Assembly (NCBI GenBank): GCA_031472005.1
Contig: PZJY01000005.1
Span: 620,001-684,000, forward strand
Direction: 5' to 3'
Length of the DNA stretch: 64,000 nt
DNA from: Tetracladium setigerum
Lineage: Eukaryota > Ascomycota > Leotiomycetes > Helotiales
Under the pieces are notes generated by a model, which made no database searches, was not told where the DNA came from, and worked only from the letters and a program-made list of their open reading frames with translations. The position numbers and the translations under genes were made by a program. Below are positions 35,850-48,283 of this stretch, in pieces (position 1 is the stretch's first letter; each line of letters begins with the position of its first letter).

Positions 35850-36789
35850 CCCCGCGCACCCGCCACCGTCATAGCAGCAATGCAAGCGTCCGTCAGCTCT
35901 CACAGCATTGATGAGCAGGAGTACCCTTGCCGAGAGGAACCATAATGTGATATAAACAAATCAGCGCAAGGGCCAACCAATCAATTTGCTCGATCCGCGG
36001 TGCGAATGGCTTCCTTTGGAAGGTGTGTCAATGTCGCCAAGTTATCAGTTCTACAATTGGCAGGTACCGTATGCAATGTGCAATCCTGGCCTGGCAGGTC
36101 GATTCGATAAAGAAAGACGAATTGGGGTCCCACTTTCGAGAGAGGCAACTTGCAAGAGGGAGCAGCAAGTTAGGAGTGACGGTTCGTAGAACGTAGGAAC
36201 TTACAATCTTATCCTGTGCCGAGGAAGCTATGGAATAATGGGAGGACGTTGGACGTGTTTGTTGTTGCACGAAGCAGACAAGCCTGTAGCCAAGCGAAGC
36301 CAAGCGAGCTTAAGCGACTTGGGGCTAATCATTTGCTTGGCATTCTTGGACGACCCTCGGGCTTGTCCATCACGACGAGAAGCACGTAAACACGAAAGAA
36401 ATGGCGGGTATGTACGTCTCACCTGATGCAATCACGCAAGGTTTAATACACAAAAACGATGAATTGAAAGGGGACAATCTATCTATCTCTATCTAACAGA
36501 TGCGTGGCAAACTCGATCCCCAGCCAGCAAGATCAACGTTAATGACAAGTGACAAGGTATGAGAAATAGCAAAGAAGGGTATCAAGAGTGAAGGCAATTG
36601 GCCAAGAAGCACAAAATCTCATCATATTCTTGCTTCTGTATGTATGTGGTCCAACAGCTTCACGCCGTCTTCATACCCAGCACTTCACTCCAGCGGTAAA
36701 TGTCCATCAAAGGAGCGCCATCTGGAAGATTTGATGAGCGGGGAGGATTCTGCATACAGCAAGCCAGATCCTACATAGTTGCCATCCCT
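35850..36789. other. Intergenic region
   Basis: No gene is supported between the M28 promoter and the 3' end of the membrane-protein gene. Confidence 0.5.
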
Positions 36790-38374
36790 CTAGGCAGATT
36801 TAGCTCGAGCCAGAAAGCGCTTTGCCACGGATGCGATGTTGGACTTGGTCTCTCCTTCCTCGAATCTGCTCTTGTCCTCGACGCTGTCCGAATCTGCTGG
36901 GTCCAGCTGCTGCGCATTGAGTGCCTTTGGCTCCTTTGATACCCGAACACCGACCTCGATCTCCGAGACGTAGCCTTTAATACCACCAGTAACATCATGT
37001 CGAGAATCATCACTGAAACCCGAGGCACTGCCAGCAACAGTATCTCCAGTCTCGACAGAAGTATCACTCGTCGACTTCGGAAGTGTCTTTCTCATCATAA
37101 TCTCATCACCTTCCATTTCCGAACCACCTCTTGAACCTGGAAGTTCATGTGCACCATCCCAAATATGACCCGGCAGTTCACTCAAATCTCCACCTCTAAG
37201 TTCTGTTGTTTGAGGCTGGGCCAATACACTTGCGCGGGCAATGGCGAGATGTTTTTGCTTTTCGATTTCGGTACGCTGAGCTTTGAGGTATGCCAAGGTT
37301 TTGCAGGTGACACAGGCGACGAAGAGGATGAAGGCAATGCAACCGATGATTATGATGGCGATGGCCCAGGGTGGGATCTTCGTCGCGGACCGTTTCGCTC
37401 CATTAGATTGTGCTTCTGAGGTCGAGTTGGAGACCGCAGAGTTGAGGTGTATGCTGGGCTCGAGGGTGGAGATTACCATTGGTGTTGCGGAGCTAGTGAC
37501 CGTCAAGAGAGTTGTCTGAGTTATTGCAAGCTGGACCTGAGAGGCTGTTAGTATTCTGAGCTTGGAGGGTGGCTAAGGCTTTGTCCTGATAACTCCAGCC
37601 GATGAATGCGGCATTCAACGGCGAGCCTAGCATGGATATGAATGACTAGAAATAAACTTACAGTTGTGATAGCAATCGCCGACACTGTACTGGACAAGCC
37701 AGGGTTTCTGTTTGAAGCCTCGACTGCGTATGGTGGATATGGGTAGTCAGGGTATTGCATCGTAAAACTCGGAGAGCCTGTTCATCAAGAGTCAGCAAGA
37801 TCATTCATCTTCTTCCCAAACCCACTCCCACTGGAATACATACTGCTAGTACCACTCGCAGAAGAATCTGCTGCGATCCAAACAACGGCGATGAAGTACT
37901 TCTCTCCAGGTGTCAACCCGCGAGCGAAGACTCCTCCGAATTGAGCTGTGCCGTTGTTGACGTATTGAGAGCAGGTGTTCTGTTTCACATTTAGAATGGC
38001 GCAAGGGCCAACTATAATTAGTGGAGGATATATGTTAGTAGTTGGCTCTCGAGGTCTTGAGGGCTAGAGTATCGATGCCAAGTCCATTCAACGAATCGAG
38101 AGGAGAAGGAGGACTTACGAGGCAAACCGCCCAAATTCTTAGCTGGCGACTTCACATCACGAACGAACATGCCGAGCAGGTTGATACCACCAACAACGGG
38201 CCAGAAGAACTCAGCTGTACCATTGAAGGCGAAGGAGGTTGGCATGATCCATTGTTGGGAATTCTGTACTTGGACCTGAGTTGGTGGTTGTGCAACTTGT
38301 GCTGCGAGAGCTTGCAGACCTGGAATCAGGCTGATGATAGTGGAGAGGACGAGAAGAAGGGTGGCGAAGTTCAT
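36790..38374 (-). CDS. Secreted-N-terminus, single-pass membrane protein of unknown function
   Basis: Four exons: 38374-38119, 38011-37844, 37777-37662 and 37536-36790; 428 residues. Signal peptide MNFATLLLVLSTIISLIPGLQA. The outer region (about 25-190) has NGTAEFFWPV, GPCAILNVKQNTCSQYVNNG and EKYFIAVVWIA, with paired Cys and N-glycosylation sequons. One membrane segment follows (PPWAIAIIIIGCIAFILFVA), then a basic CKTLAYLKAQR stop-transfer and an acidic Ser-rich cytosolic tail of about 160 residues. The layout resembles fungal wall-stress sensors or small receptor-like proteins, but I recognise no named domain. All intron joins are GT-AG and in frame. A second protein of similar layout lies at 53.7-54.5 kb. 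Confidence 0.75.
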
Positions 38375-39639
38375 GGTGGCGGAGTGTTGGGGGATTTGTC
38401 AATTGGGGTGGGTGGTCGATGGTGGATGATGAGGGAGTTGTCGAAAGACAAGATGGTGAGATCGAGACTTGAACTTACAAGACTCGCGGTGAATTTGAGT
38501 CGAAGAACTGATTTGAGATGGGAGCGTCCAGGTAAGGTCGCACGTTGGCAGAGGTGTATCTTAGTGGCTGAGATATCTCAAACAAGAAATGATTTCTCTT
38601 GTCGTGCGTGCCAGACAATATTATGAGTGACGGAGAGAGAGCTTGATGTAGATTCCTCCTCGACAAATTACAAGAAGATGCCGAGTTGTCGTGTCGGTTG
38701 ATGCATCGATATCTTGCGCGTTGGAGAGAATCTCTTGGCATCGGTCAAGCTGAAGATTGGGTGCTCCGTGCGCTCTCTCCACGCTAGCAATCACGAAAGT
38801 GAATTCCAGAGCCAAGACCTACGCGGCTCTCCCTCTCCCGCGTCCCTACCTACCTTCATCCACCACCTACTCATATGATTCCAAAAAAGTCAATCCTCTC
38901 TCAATTAATTTGTGTCTGCTTGGCCGAGTAGTAATATCCGACCGAAAAAAAGTCGTTAAACTATTAGCTAGGTAGCTAGCTAGTAGCAAAAATTCCATGG
39001 TAAAATATCGTTTTTAGCGTGATATGCTTCAAAAAATACTTGAAAAAAGTGATTTTCTAAGGTGCGTCCCTTCCCAATGAAGGAAGGTACACATCTGAGT
39101 TTTTTGCCATTTTTTTCTATGTTTGGTTTGGTAGTGTGTGGGAGAAGTTGGATTTATTATTTTATCTTATTTTGGTACTTCTTCGTTGAGGTGAGGCAGA
39201 GTGATGAGATGCCTCGAGAAGAGGGACGCTTCATTTTGATATTACATTCCTCTCGGACCGACCTTGAAATTCTAGAAACTTTCTATTCGTATTGTTATTC
39301 CTGGCAGTTTGTTCCGTGCATGGTGTCTGATTTCCTGATTATCAAGCCAACGGTGCCACATGTTGATGTTAGGATTCACCCAAGTAGAATTGCAAGTTCA
39401 AGATGTTTTATGCCCTTTTTTTTCTTTTTTCTTCTTTTTTTGGGGAGAAATTTAAAACAACAATCAACAAGCCCGGTGCAAACGATTCAAGACTCTCCCA
39501 AAGAACCACAATACAAATGCTCCTCCACAACGATTCCCCAGCATAATCAACACAAACAACCAACACCTTCCTCTCAGATGAAAATTTTAAAGCAAGCAAG
39601 CCCAGCCAACCCGATCAAATGATGGAATAACAAAAAAAC
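38375..39639. other. Intergenic region
   Basis: 5' flank of the membrane-protein gene and 3' flank of Cys/His member D. A 186-codon open frame (39062-39622) has Phe-rich low-complexity character from T-runs and is not accepted as a gene. Confidence 0.5.
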
Positions 39640-39950
39640 TCAACGCAAACATCCCATTACCGCCCCCCCCCCCCTCTCAGTCTTCCTATTGAGCATCCGA
39701 GGTTTCTTGCTCGTCTCTCTCCTGATCTGAGGTAATCCCAATTCCCTATGTATGGCATTTCTTCTCTCGAATTCCTCCTCTTGACGTTGCCGCTCCGCAT
39801 CGTCTTCGCACTTCTTGCACAACTCCAAAGTGACAAATTCTCCTCGAGAGGGTGCTTGGGATCCCACGGTACATATCTTGGATGGTCACAAGTCTGTTCG
39901 ACCGTGTGGTGGTCGCATTTCGTGTATGTTGTGTGGGTACGCTTGCACAT
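39640..39950 (-). CDS. Small Cys/His-rich protein, member D of the family (one frame break)
   Basis: The ATG at 39950 gives MCKRTHTTYTKCDHH, and the frame breaks at GGG (39850-39852, CCC on the coding strand). One extra C leads into PSRGEFVTLELCKKCEDDAE and on to a TGA at 39640, 103 residues in all, and makes the length a multiple of three. With the correction the ligands are C2, C12-x-H14, C21 and C45-x2-C48, the same spacing as members A-C about 17-19 kb away. The tail is charged and helical (ERQRQEEEFERRNAIHREL), like a short version of member C. A 12-base G run in the coding strand near the 3' end (39663-39674) is another risk for read errors. Confidence 0.65.
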
Positions 39951-40904
39951 GACGATTAGGCGGTTTTTTGGATGCGTTTCTTGAGTGGTTTTTGACGGCC
40001 GAGTTGAGGGCTGTAGTGCTGGCTTGGAACAGTGGTGGGATATTAGATTGGGAGGGAGGTGGTTGTTTTCGAGGTGTTGGTGTTTTGAGAGATCAGGGAG
40101 GGGACAGTGTTAGGATATTCGATTAGGAGTTTCCTGGTTTCAGGAATTTGATATTATTTGAGAGAAGACAGTTATGGGATATCTGATTGAGAGTTTTGGG
40201 TTTCAGGAAGTTGATGTTTCTGAGAGAGCAGGGAGGGGCAGTGATACTGTCTCTCTCTCTGATATAAATAGTTGTGGTAATGCTTGGAGATACCTTGCTT
40301 GTGTAATATCGTGATCAGTGTCAGGTGTGATTGGTTTGTGTGTTCAGCCTTTCAAGCGAATCTGTATCAAACTGTTTGTTGAGAGGTTAACATGACCTAC
40401 CTAGGTAACCAGATGATCTCTCTCCCTTCACGCCTCTCGTTAGAAAGTTATACTATAATCAAGCCGTTATCTTCTCATCAAAGCAATACTCAATAATTCA
40501 ATTAATTCATAACTTTCATTTGCATTCCTATCTAATTATCCCCATCCGAAAGTAAATGGATGAAAACAACGCAATGCAAATTGATATGTGACTTTTGCTT
40601 TCAAAGTCGAACAGTGAGTTACGTGGCGCCAAAGGTCGACGACCATCTTAAACTGTTTTAATCGTACAAAAACGAATTCTTATAAAAATACAAAGAGGTC
40701 CTTAGGAGGGACGAGTGATGTGCTTTCTTGGCCAACCATCATATCAATTCAATTCGTTTTCGAGAGAAAAGAGAGAGAAGAAAGATATCGAGCACTCTAC
40801 TCACTCCCTTCCTCGATCAAGTAAGTGCTAGAACCGAAAAGAGATTTGTATGATCAGGCCAAATGAATCCCTCGAGGGAATTCTGGTTGAAACCATACAT
40901 ACCA
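39951..40904. other. Intergenic region
   Basis: Contains two partly similar stretches around GGTTTCAGGAA(T/G)TTGAT (about 40136-40155 and 40199-40215) in the 5' flank of member D. No gene is seen. Confidence 0.45.
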
Positions 40905-43900
40905 TCATTTGCGCTTTCGAAGTCTCGACTTGATACCGCCACTCGCAATCTTTCGATCCTTCATCACGTCAGAGTCCGCAACTTGCGAATCCTTAACTTT
41001 CTCATCCTTAACTTTCTCATTCTTGACTTTGCCGTTCTTAACTTTGCCATCCTTGACTTTGCCATCCTTGACTTTGTCATTCTTGACTTTGTCATTCTTG
41101 ACTTTGTCATTCTTGACTTTGTCATTCTTGACTTTGTCATTCTTGACTTTGTCATTCTTGACTTTGTCATTCTTGACTTTCTCATCGCCATTGACATGTG
41201 CAATTTCGCCACCAGTCTGTTGGGGGCTATTCGTGACAACCTCCGTCGCAAGCTTGCTTCGCTTTCTTGGAATCGCAGTCTTGACAGGTTTCACAGGTTT
41301 CACAGGTTTCACAGGATTCTCAGTCTTTGTAGGCTTCCCAGAATTCTCGATCTTCGTAGGCTTCCCAGGACTGGCGTTCTTCACAGTATTGGCGTTCTTC
41401 GCAGCCTTCGTTGATCTGTCGTTACCACTCGCATCCTCATTACTTCTCTTGCCTGGGCCTTTCTTCTCCTTCTCCTTGGTTGAAGTTGGTGGAGGAGGAG
41501 GTGCGTTGACAGCAGGAGGAGCACGAGAAGCACCACGAGAAGCAGCAGGAGAAGTTGTAGCAACGGGACGAACTTCACAGCTTTCCAGGTCGACGTCTTT
41601 CTTTCGCATGCTCTCTTCTTCGAGCCATCTGATAGAAACGCGGCAGCCGCCTCTGCCCATGGAGTTGCGGATGTTCTCCCATACAATCGCATCTTGGTCG
41701 ACTGACTTGAAGAATTCTTCCCACCACTGAAAATTGGAGAAGATTAGCATGTATTCCGTCGAGGAGGTAGCTGGGTTGATTGAATTCGGCAACTTACGAT
41801 TCCCGCCTTGGGAGGTTCCAAACCAAAAGGTGCATCCCGAGGCTCGTCGTACTCATTCATCTTCCCTGGTTCATTGGATGCCATGCGTTGCTTAAGTTTA
41901 TCAGTGTAAGCCTTTGCACCCAAATGACCACAATAATCAAATTTGTCATGACCACCCAAGTTCTCTACAGAAAGGAACTTGGTGCCGCCAGTTGGTGCAA
42001 GGCCTTGAGGGTACATCGAAGAGATGGTTTCCGTTGACGAGAACTCAAAGATGGGGATGCCACAGGTGGAGAAATCGAAATCTTGTCGCATTTCGGTTGT
42101 CTTATGTGTTGGCAGGAGATGACCGCGGGGGGCGTGGGTGGAGACGTTCTCAATGGTTTCGTTGTATTCAATGACGGTTGATTGGGGACAGGCGAAGCAA
42201 ACCCAAGATGTTGGAATTGGAGAAGGAAATGTTGGAGCGGGCTTTGGGGACGCGGCTGCTGCTGCGAGGTTTGCTGTATAGCTGCTAGAGCCATAGGGTG
42301 TGATATAAACCGGCTTCTGTTGCAGGGTTGGGATTTGAGTGGATTCATCGGCTGCGCACAGTGAAAGAATTGGACGTGAGATAAGCACCCAGATCCAGGA
42401 TTCAAAGCCTTTCTCTTCCGTGCCGGCTTTGAGATCCATCCAGGATGTTGGCCTGCAAGTTTGTTAAGTGAGCATCAAGACTAAACTGTGTGTCGAGGGC
42501 CATAATTCAAAGGTTGATGGCAGTTGTGGAGTGGGTGACTTACAGATCAAATTCATATATCTCAATGCGCTCTCCTTTCTCTCTGTCGCAGGTCCAGTGA
42601 CCCAACATCTGATTGTTGAAATCCCCAGAAACCATGTGTTGTGTAAAATCGCAGAAAGTGATACTGGTACATTCCCGCTTACTAACCAAATGTTCTGGTG
42701 CTTTCAATGTCAAGTACTCCCTCAGCCCAGATCCGGTTAACTTATTGACAATAGGATCCAATGGATTTCGAGGCTGGCTGATGGTGTGAAGGTGTTTGGT
42801 GAAACCTTGTGTTTCGGTAGCAAGCTTGCTGAGATAGTTGTCTCGAAAGAGAGCTTCAATTGCGTTTTTTGGCGGAGTGATTTCTGGGCTTCCCTTGGGT
42901 GGTGTAGGAAGGTCTTGTGCATTCGATGGTGCTGCTGCAGTATCAACTCGGTCTTTGTTAACAAGACTCTTGCTCTTGGGAGTTTTTGGTTCTGGTTCAT
43001 CGACTGCTTTTGCTGTCACAATGACTTGGGCCTTGAGCTCTTCTTCAACTGCTGCTTCCGTTGCAGCATTGACTTGTGTTTGGTCAACCACTTCCTCCTG
43101 TAAATCGTCTCGATGACTCATTGCCTCAATTTCGGCATTTCGAGCAGCCATGAATATCTTAACTTGCTGATCGCGCTCCTCTTCGCTGTAAGGGAGGATA
43201 GATCCATGACCAAACTCTGGGTACTCGGCAACAATGTGTTTGCTCAAAATTCTGCTTCCCATTTTTGGTAAATCCACCACTCTCTCGTTTCTGGTACACG
43301 AAATAGCTTGCAATCTCTTTCCCAAGCATTGAACATGGGGCAATCGAGAGTTGAAATAGTTGACCAACATCTCACCAGAGCCGGCGATCTTGTCCTCGTC
43401 TAGGCACTGTTCCTCAACAATGTCAGACATCATCCTACTGTCGAGTTTCTCGCAGGCTGCATCAAGAACAGCAAGTTGAGGGTCCAGTGGATCCAATATC
43501 AACAATGTATCCTCAGGATCCTCGGGAAGGATGAACGTGGCTGGTGGTTGGGGGTCTGAGGGGTAGTGGTAGTTGTCCGGGATTGTGACTTCGGCTTGTG
43601 AGAACAATTGACACTCGTATGCTTCTTTGCTGTAATCAGGAAAGGGCTGCCAAAGAATGCGTTCCTCTTCCTGATTAATCTCGGCGGTTTGCGTCATCTC
43701 GGCAGGGGAGGACGAGTCTTCCAATTTGCTGGAAGCCATTTTGTTGGTCAGTTCGTCGACCCTGAAGGCTGAAGCTTTGAAAGCGCCGAGAGGTTGCTGA
43801 AACTGTTGCAAGAGCTTGCTTTGCGGGGGTTGAACAGGTTGAAAACGCTTCTGCAGAGTTAGCAAGTGATTCAGGTTATGTTGTTTGGCGAGAGCTCGAG

Positions 43901-44019
43901 GATCGACACAGACCCAAGCTATTCGATGGATGGACAACTAGACGTACCTGGTATGTAGAGTTTGATTTCTGGTGTCGAGTATTCTTTCTCGACTCCAGGC
44001 GTGCTGGCTCTTCGCGCAT
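40905..44019 (-). CDS. 951-residue protein with Lys-rich tandem-repeat tail; unknown function
   Basis: Exons 44019-43948, 43850-42544, 42452-41798 and 41726-40905. The start MREEPARLESRKNTRHQK is the first ATG of exon 1, and each intron (97, 91, 71 nt) keeps the frame. The N-terminal half is acidic (ILWQPFPDYSKEAYECQLFS, ILPEDPEDTLLILDPLDPQ). The middle holds FCDFTQHMVSGDFNNQMLG and DFSTCGIPIFEFSS..YCGHLGAKAYTDK, then WWEEFFKSVDQDAIVWENI. The last 170 residues are a low-complexity Lys/Pro/Ala tail with KPTKxEN and PVKPVKPVK units and a KVKND array. The conserved-looking middle and basic tail suggest a nuclear or nucleic-acid-binding role, but I recognise no domain. Confidence 0.75.
41071..41175 (-). 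repeat. 15-nt tandem repeat coding KVKND, seven identical copies
   Basis: Seven exact copies of a 15-nt unit (ACTTTGTCATTCTTG on the plus strand) lie in exon 4, flanked by diverged copies coding KVKDG, KVKNG, KVKNE and KVKDE to about 40985. The lack of synonymous differences between copies indicates recent slippage expansion. Confidence 0.92.
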
Positions 44020-45689
44020 TGAGTAGAGAACTAAGGGCAGCTCAAGAATTTGAGAGTACGAAGAAGTTGGGGTATCTCAAAAGAAAGAGAGGGCAGCGGT
44101 TGAAGAAGGTTCATTTGGTCCTTTCGCAGAAAAGCAATTGTGGGAAAGTGGAGATCATTAGCGCGGAGAGACAATAAGAATTGCATTGGTATTGTGAGTG
44201 AAATCTTGAGAGGTGAAAGGGAAAGTGAGAAGTGAGCGAACACTTCACCTTGGCTCGACGAAATGCATCGTTGAATGCCGCCTTGGCCAGCGAACATTTA
44301 AGGTACAGAGATGGGAGGGAATAAGTTGAACCAGGAATGGATTTTGTCTAGACAATAAATTTGTAGGGGTTAACAATCTACGCGGGTTTGTCTTGATTTT
44401 CTATTTCAAGGTGCTGCTGTCAGTCGTCGTGGAAGGTGTGGTCTGAAAGTGAAGCGACGGATGGGGATACTGATTCCTTCCACATTAAGCGAGTTTTATT
44501 TCAACCACATCGTCGCGCAATCCATAATTGCAGCAACTCTTTCAAGCAGATCAGGTGGCCTTTTCTCTGTGATAAATAAAGCGAATGAAAAGATTGGAAA
44601 CGTGGATTCAAATATACCAAAGATTTTGATCAATTCATGTTGTGTTTTTGATCCTTTCGTCATGTACTCCAAGAAGAATTTCAAAACGAAGGCATGCCAT
44701 TATTATTATTTCAGTCACAGCTGATAAATCTAACGACTTACATTTGAGAAGACAAAACCTTAGGTTGAATTTATTCCTTCTCCTCCCATCCGTTGCCGCG
44801 ATCGAAAAGACCACACTCCAACTCAAGGCTCCACCTCAACCTCAGATCAACTTCCAAATCACCGAACCCACATCTTATCCTCAGAAATAAGCAAAGAGCC
44901 CCACAGAATGAGATTCTTAACACATTGAACTCTCTACTTTCTTACGCAACGAGGACAATAAATACCCTCCAGGCATCGGCTTCGACGTCGTCTGCTCCAA
45001 AGGCTGATTGATATGACGCCGAGAGCAGCGCATGGTTCTGTAATATATACCATACAAGTAAAACCCGTAGAATTATAAGTGTATATAACACATCTTCGCC
45101 ATTCAATTTTTTAAAGGTAGGTCCTGCTTTGTTGTTGTTGATGGTGGGTGCCAAAGGTTCTAAGAGATCGATGGGAGAGTGAAGTGGTCTGGTTTCGGGA
45201 AGACATTGCTGTGAGAGCAAGAGTGTGAGAAGGTGTTTTTGGGAGTGTGTTATATCGGAGGTTGTGTGGAAGAGGTGAACAATGTGATTGTATGCGTCTG
45301 ATGGCGAGTTGTGAAACAAGAGTAGGTAATATTTACAGACAGAAACAAACCGTGCAGAAATTCTCTCGTCCGAATAAACGAAGATTCAACATCAGTTAAT
45401 CAAAGAACTCAACTCGTTCCTCTCGAGAATCAACAAAGAATTGAATTATCTTTTTAACAATCGCACAAAAATTACATGATACCTCGTTTGTGGCTGATGT
45501 TATTGATTGCACTTTACAACTTTTTTACCAATGAAGGACAAGAATCACATCTTTGTATCCCACAAATAGCACAATAAACAGCATCATCGTCTATCCGGCA
45601 AGTTGCATGCATCCAGAGCTCTCCAGAGCTCCACAGATCCCTCTAGATCCATGCATCGCTCAAACCAGTCAATATTTCCAACAAACCGG

Positions 45690-45812
45690 AAAGCTTGAAT
45701 GTCTCTCATCTCAAGCTGCATCGCTCAAACCCGTCAATTCTAACCCCCCAAAACAAAAAGCCAAAAGCTTGAATGTCTCTCTCTCACGCTGCACCGCTCA
45801 AACCCGTACAGC
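45690..45812. repeat. Imperfect 47-bp direct repeat, period about 74 bp
   Basis: AAAGCTTGAATGTCTCTC...GCTGCA(T/C)CGCTCAAACCCGT occurs at 45690-45735 and again from 45764, with a partial third copy (GCATCGCTCAAACCAGTCAAT) from 45653. Another small duplication, CCAGAGCTC, lies just upstream. Confidence 0.8.
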
Positions 45813-45975
45813 ACTGTACGACCTTGATTGTCTCGCATCGCCAGCGGGTAGCTAATTTAGATCCGTACTGTACTACAGTACCAATAATCCAGAACTCTCT
45901 AGGTCGTAGTCCCAGCCCAGCCCAGCAGCCACAACACATGGCTTAAAACACGTGCAAAACGATACTGTAGATATG

Positions 45976-46019
45976 TGTGGCGTAACAAACGTACCCTCGG
46001 GTATGTTTGTTACGCCACA
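45976..46019. repeat. Near-perfect 21-bp inverted repeat (44-nt hairpin)
   Basis: TGTGGCGTAACAAACGTACCC, a TC spacer, then GGGTATGTTTGTTACGCCACA: 20 of 21 positions pair. The two-base loop favours cruciform or RNA hairpin formation. It lies in non-coding DNA next to the direct repeats. Confidence 0.93.
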
Positions 46020-46679
46020 ATCAGGGGCACTGTGAATGACTCTGGGTGTTGACGAGGCTGACTCTTTTGTTTGGGTGGCCGATCGACTTGCCTGCAGATA
46101 CACAACTCATGCTCGATGTAGGTGGGCATTATTCTGGAAGGTGGTCGCATGTGACAAAAGCAAGTTTACTGCACATTAAGAATGTTCAAAACAACCCCAC
46201 GCTACTACTGTTAAGGTGTGCTGACTGACATCCGTCAAAACCCCACCAAACAATCTGGGGGCTGCCGACTGACCCCGCGACCAAGAGAATTATCGAATAC
46301 TCGTACTTACAAGATCATATGCACAGCTCGCAGTATCAGCATCATTGACATCATCGCCAACATTTCACCAACAAACCCACAACAGCAACAAAACTTGAAA
46401 TACGAGATAAACGAAATAATAATGGTGAGCTCACCGATCGATCGTGTTTATTCAAAGAACCAAGCAAGAAAAACAAAACCTTCCACCCAAAAATGTAGAG
46501 CAGAAAGAAGATCTTTCTCGGAGATCCAAAACGTTCAGCCCGGAGATAGCTTCGAGGATGCGTACCATCGCCACGGGTCGATCAACAATGGTTGTTTGGC
46601 TCGGCTGGCTATCACCTACGTAGGATAAAACCCAAAACCCGAGGAAAGTTTAAAAGAGCCAGGTGTATTGTTGGTTACC

Positions 46680-46903
46680 TTACCTGCCGTGGATGGCTCC
46701 GAGAAAAGGCATCTTTTTGATCCGGTCGTCGGCTAATCCATCAAACTCATCCACATCCTCATGTCCGGAGATGGTTCGCAGTCGTGTGTCGGTGTTTGAT
46801 ATTTTGTTGTTGTTGTCGTCGTTTGGTGTTGTCGTGGTCTTGGCTTTCTGGGCTTTCTGGGCTTTCTGGCGGGGTATCGTCCGAGTTTCTCCTCTGCTCG
46901 TAC
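46680..46903 (-). CDS. Possible terminal exon of an unidentified minus-strand gene
   Basis: A TACTAAG branch point and GGATAG acceptor precede an open stretch from 46903 that codes TSRGETRTIPRQKAQKAQ and ends GHEDVDEFDGLADDRIKKM..IHGR. The acidic and then basic ending looks like a real C-terminus. I could not find the upstream exon with confidence; a donor GTATCA near 46945 is possible. It may be spurious. Confidence 0.25.
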
Positions 46904-48283
46904 TATCCAAGAAAGTAATCTTAGTATAAATTCTTGATACAAAGGCAACAATGGAATAATCTGCAGAAGAATGTTTCTAGAAGGAAGCCAACATCTGCAT
47001 TACATTGCATGAAAATGCCATCTACCTAAAGGATGCCTACTGACTGACTCCTGTAGGACAAGGCAGGTGCAGAAAGCTAAACGACTTTACTCGTGACACT
47101 TGCGGTGAGACAGACAGACCTACCTATCTATACCTCTGAGATAGGCCGCACCAGAATCAGCTGAGAAGTCTTGAGTCCTGGGGTAGGTAGTCAGGAGTCC
47201 TCCGAGTCATTCCTATCGGTCTTCGAATAATGTAAAGCCAAGCACACTAGCTCCAGACACTTAACGTACATACAATAATGCTTGCTACCTGAGTGAGGTA
47301 TGTTCAAAGAATAATGGGCAGCTGCAAGTTGGTATGTTTGGGATGTCTGTGTATCATCAGGGTTATCAAGTCAGACCCGGTGCCTAAAGCTGCAACAATG
47401 TCGGTCAAGCGATGGAAATGGTGTGTATCATGACTTGCAATCTGCTGCTCTGCTCTCCCATCTTCCAGTAATCAATCATCTCGTCTCAGCTTACTACCGT
47501 TATCCAACAATGCCCCGTGTATATCGTAACACCACAAATATGGGAGGTATGGCGATTATGAATGCTGATGGCGAAAACAAAAAAGCTGCGCCGGGTTATT
47601 GTTTTTGGGGGATATTTGACATACATCACCATAACGAAATCCTTACCTAGCCTAGGTACCCAGTAAATCCATGATCAAATGATAATGAACTTCCTGATTT
47701 ATTTCCTCACACAGGACTAGTATCCACCACCCAAAAACCTACCCGTCTCACCCGTTGCTGCTGCTGCTGCTCCCTCCATCTCACCCGCCATGACCGACGA
47801 TCTCACCACCCATCCTCGATTCCTTCCTCTCTCAGCCTTGCCACCTCCCCACAAAATCCACCCAACTCCCCCATTCTCACACCGCTTTAGGCCATGCAGT
47901 CTCCAAGTCAGTCCTGTGGTTGGGTACAGTAGTGCGACCGGCTGCTGTTCGGTGGACCCCTTGCCCATTTCCAAGCGCAGTTCCAGCACAATTGATCAGG
48001 GTTTCGGCGAACTGACGCAACCGATTTCACTTGGGGTCGAGCTCTTGGCACCATCGATCGGGAGGAAGTCCTGATTTTTCCACTGATTCATGATTTCATG
48101 ATGGCGATTCTTTTTCGTTTTTTTTTATAAGTATAGTGGGCTTTTCCCCATGTTTGTTCGCGATGTTAGATTTTTTTTTGTAAGAAAGCACACATTCACA
48201 CACAAAAAACATTTTGAGATATTTGAAATATCGAAATATACATACCTGAATACAAAGAAAGATATTCGAAGGCGAAAGTCACC
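46904..48283. other. Intergenic region
   Basis: No gene is supported. The last 200 nt form an A/T-rich leader of the small Ser/His-rich gene. Confidence 0.5.

Larger units (their letters stand above)
44020..46679. other. Gene-poor region with repeats
   Basis: 2.7 kb without a complete gene. Coding-like fragments at 44793-45011 (ending ..NTLQASASTSSAPKAD) and on the minus strand at 44942-45319 lack starts and splice support. The interval holds imperfect direct repeats (45690-45812) and a strong hairpin (45976-46019). Confidence 0.5.

Noticed and set aside
39062..39622. 186-codon open frame with Phe-rich stretches
   Set aside because: It is driven by T-runs, with no splice or domain support.
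40909..41730. 273-codon open frame opposite the Lys-rich tail
   Set aside because: It is the antisense reading of a Lys-rich repeat, giving an artificial Leu/Phe/Ser repeat.
46422..46628. Plus-strand frame starting MVSSPIDRVYS
   Set aside because: No splice or domain support; it is as likely as not to be chance.
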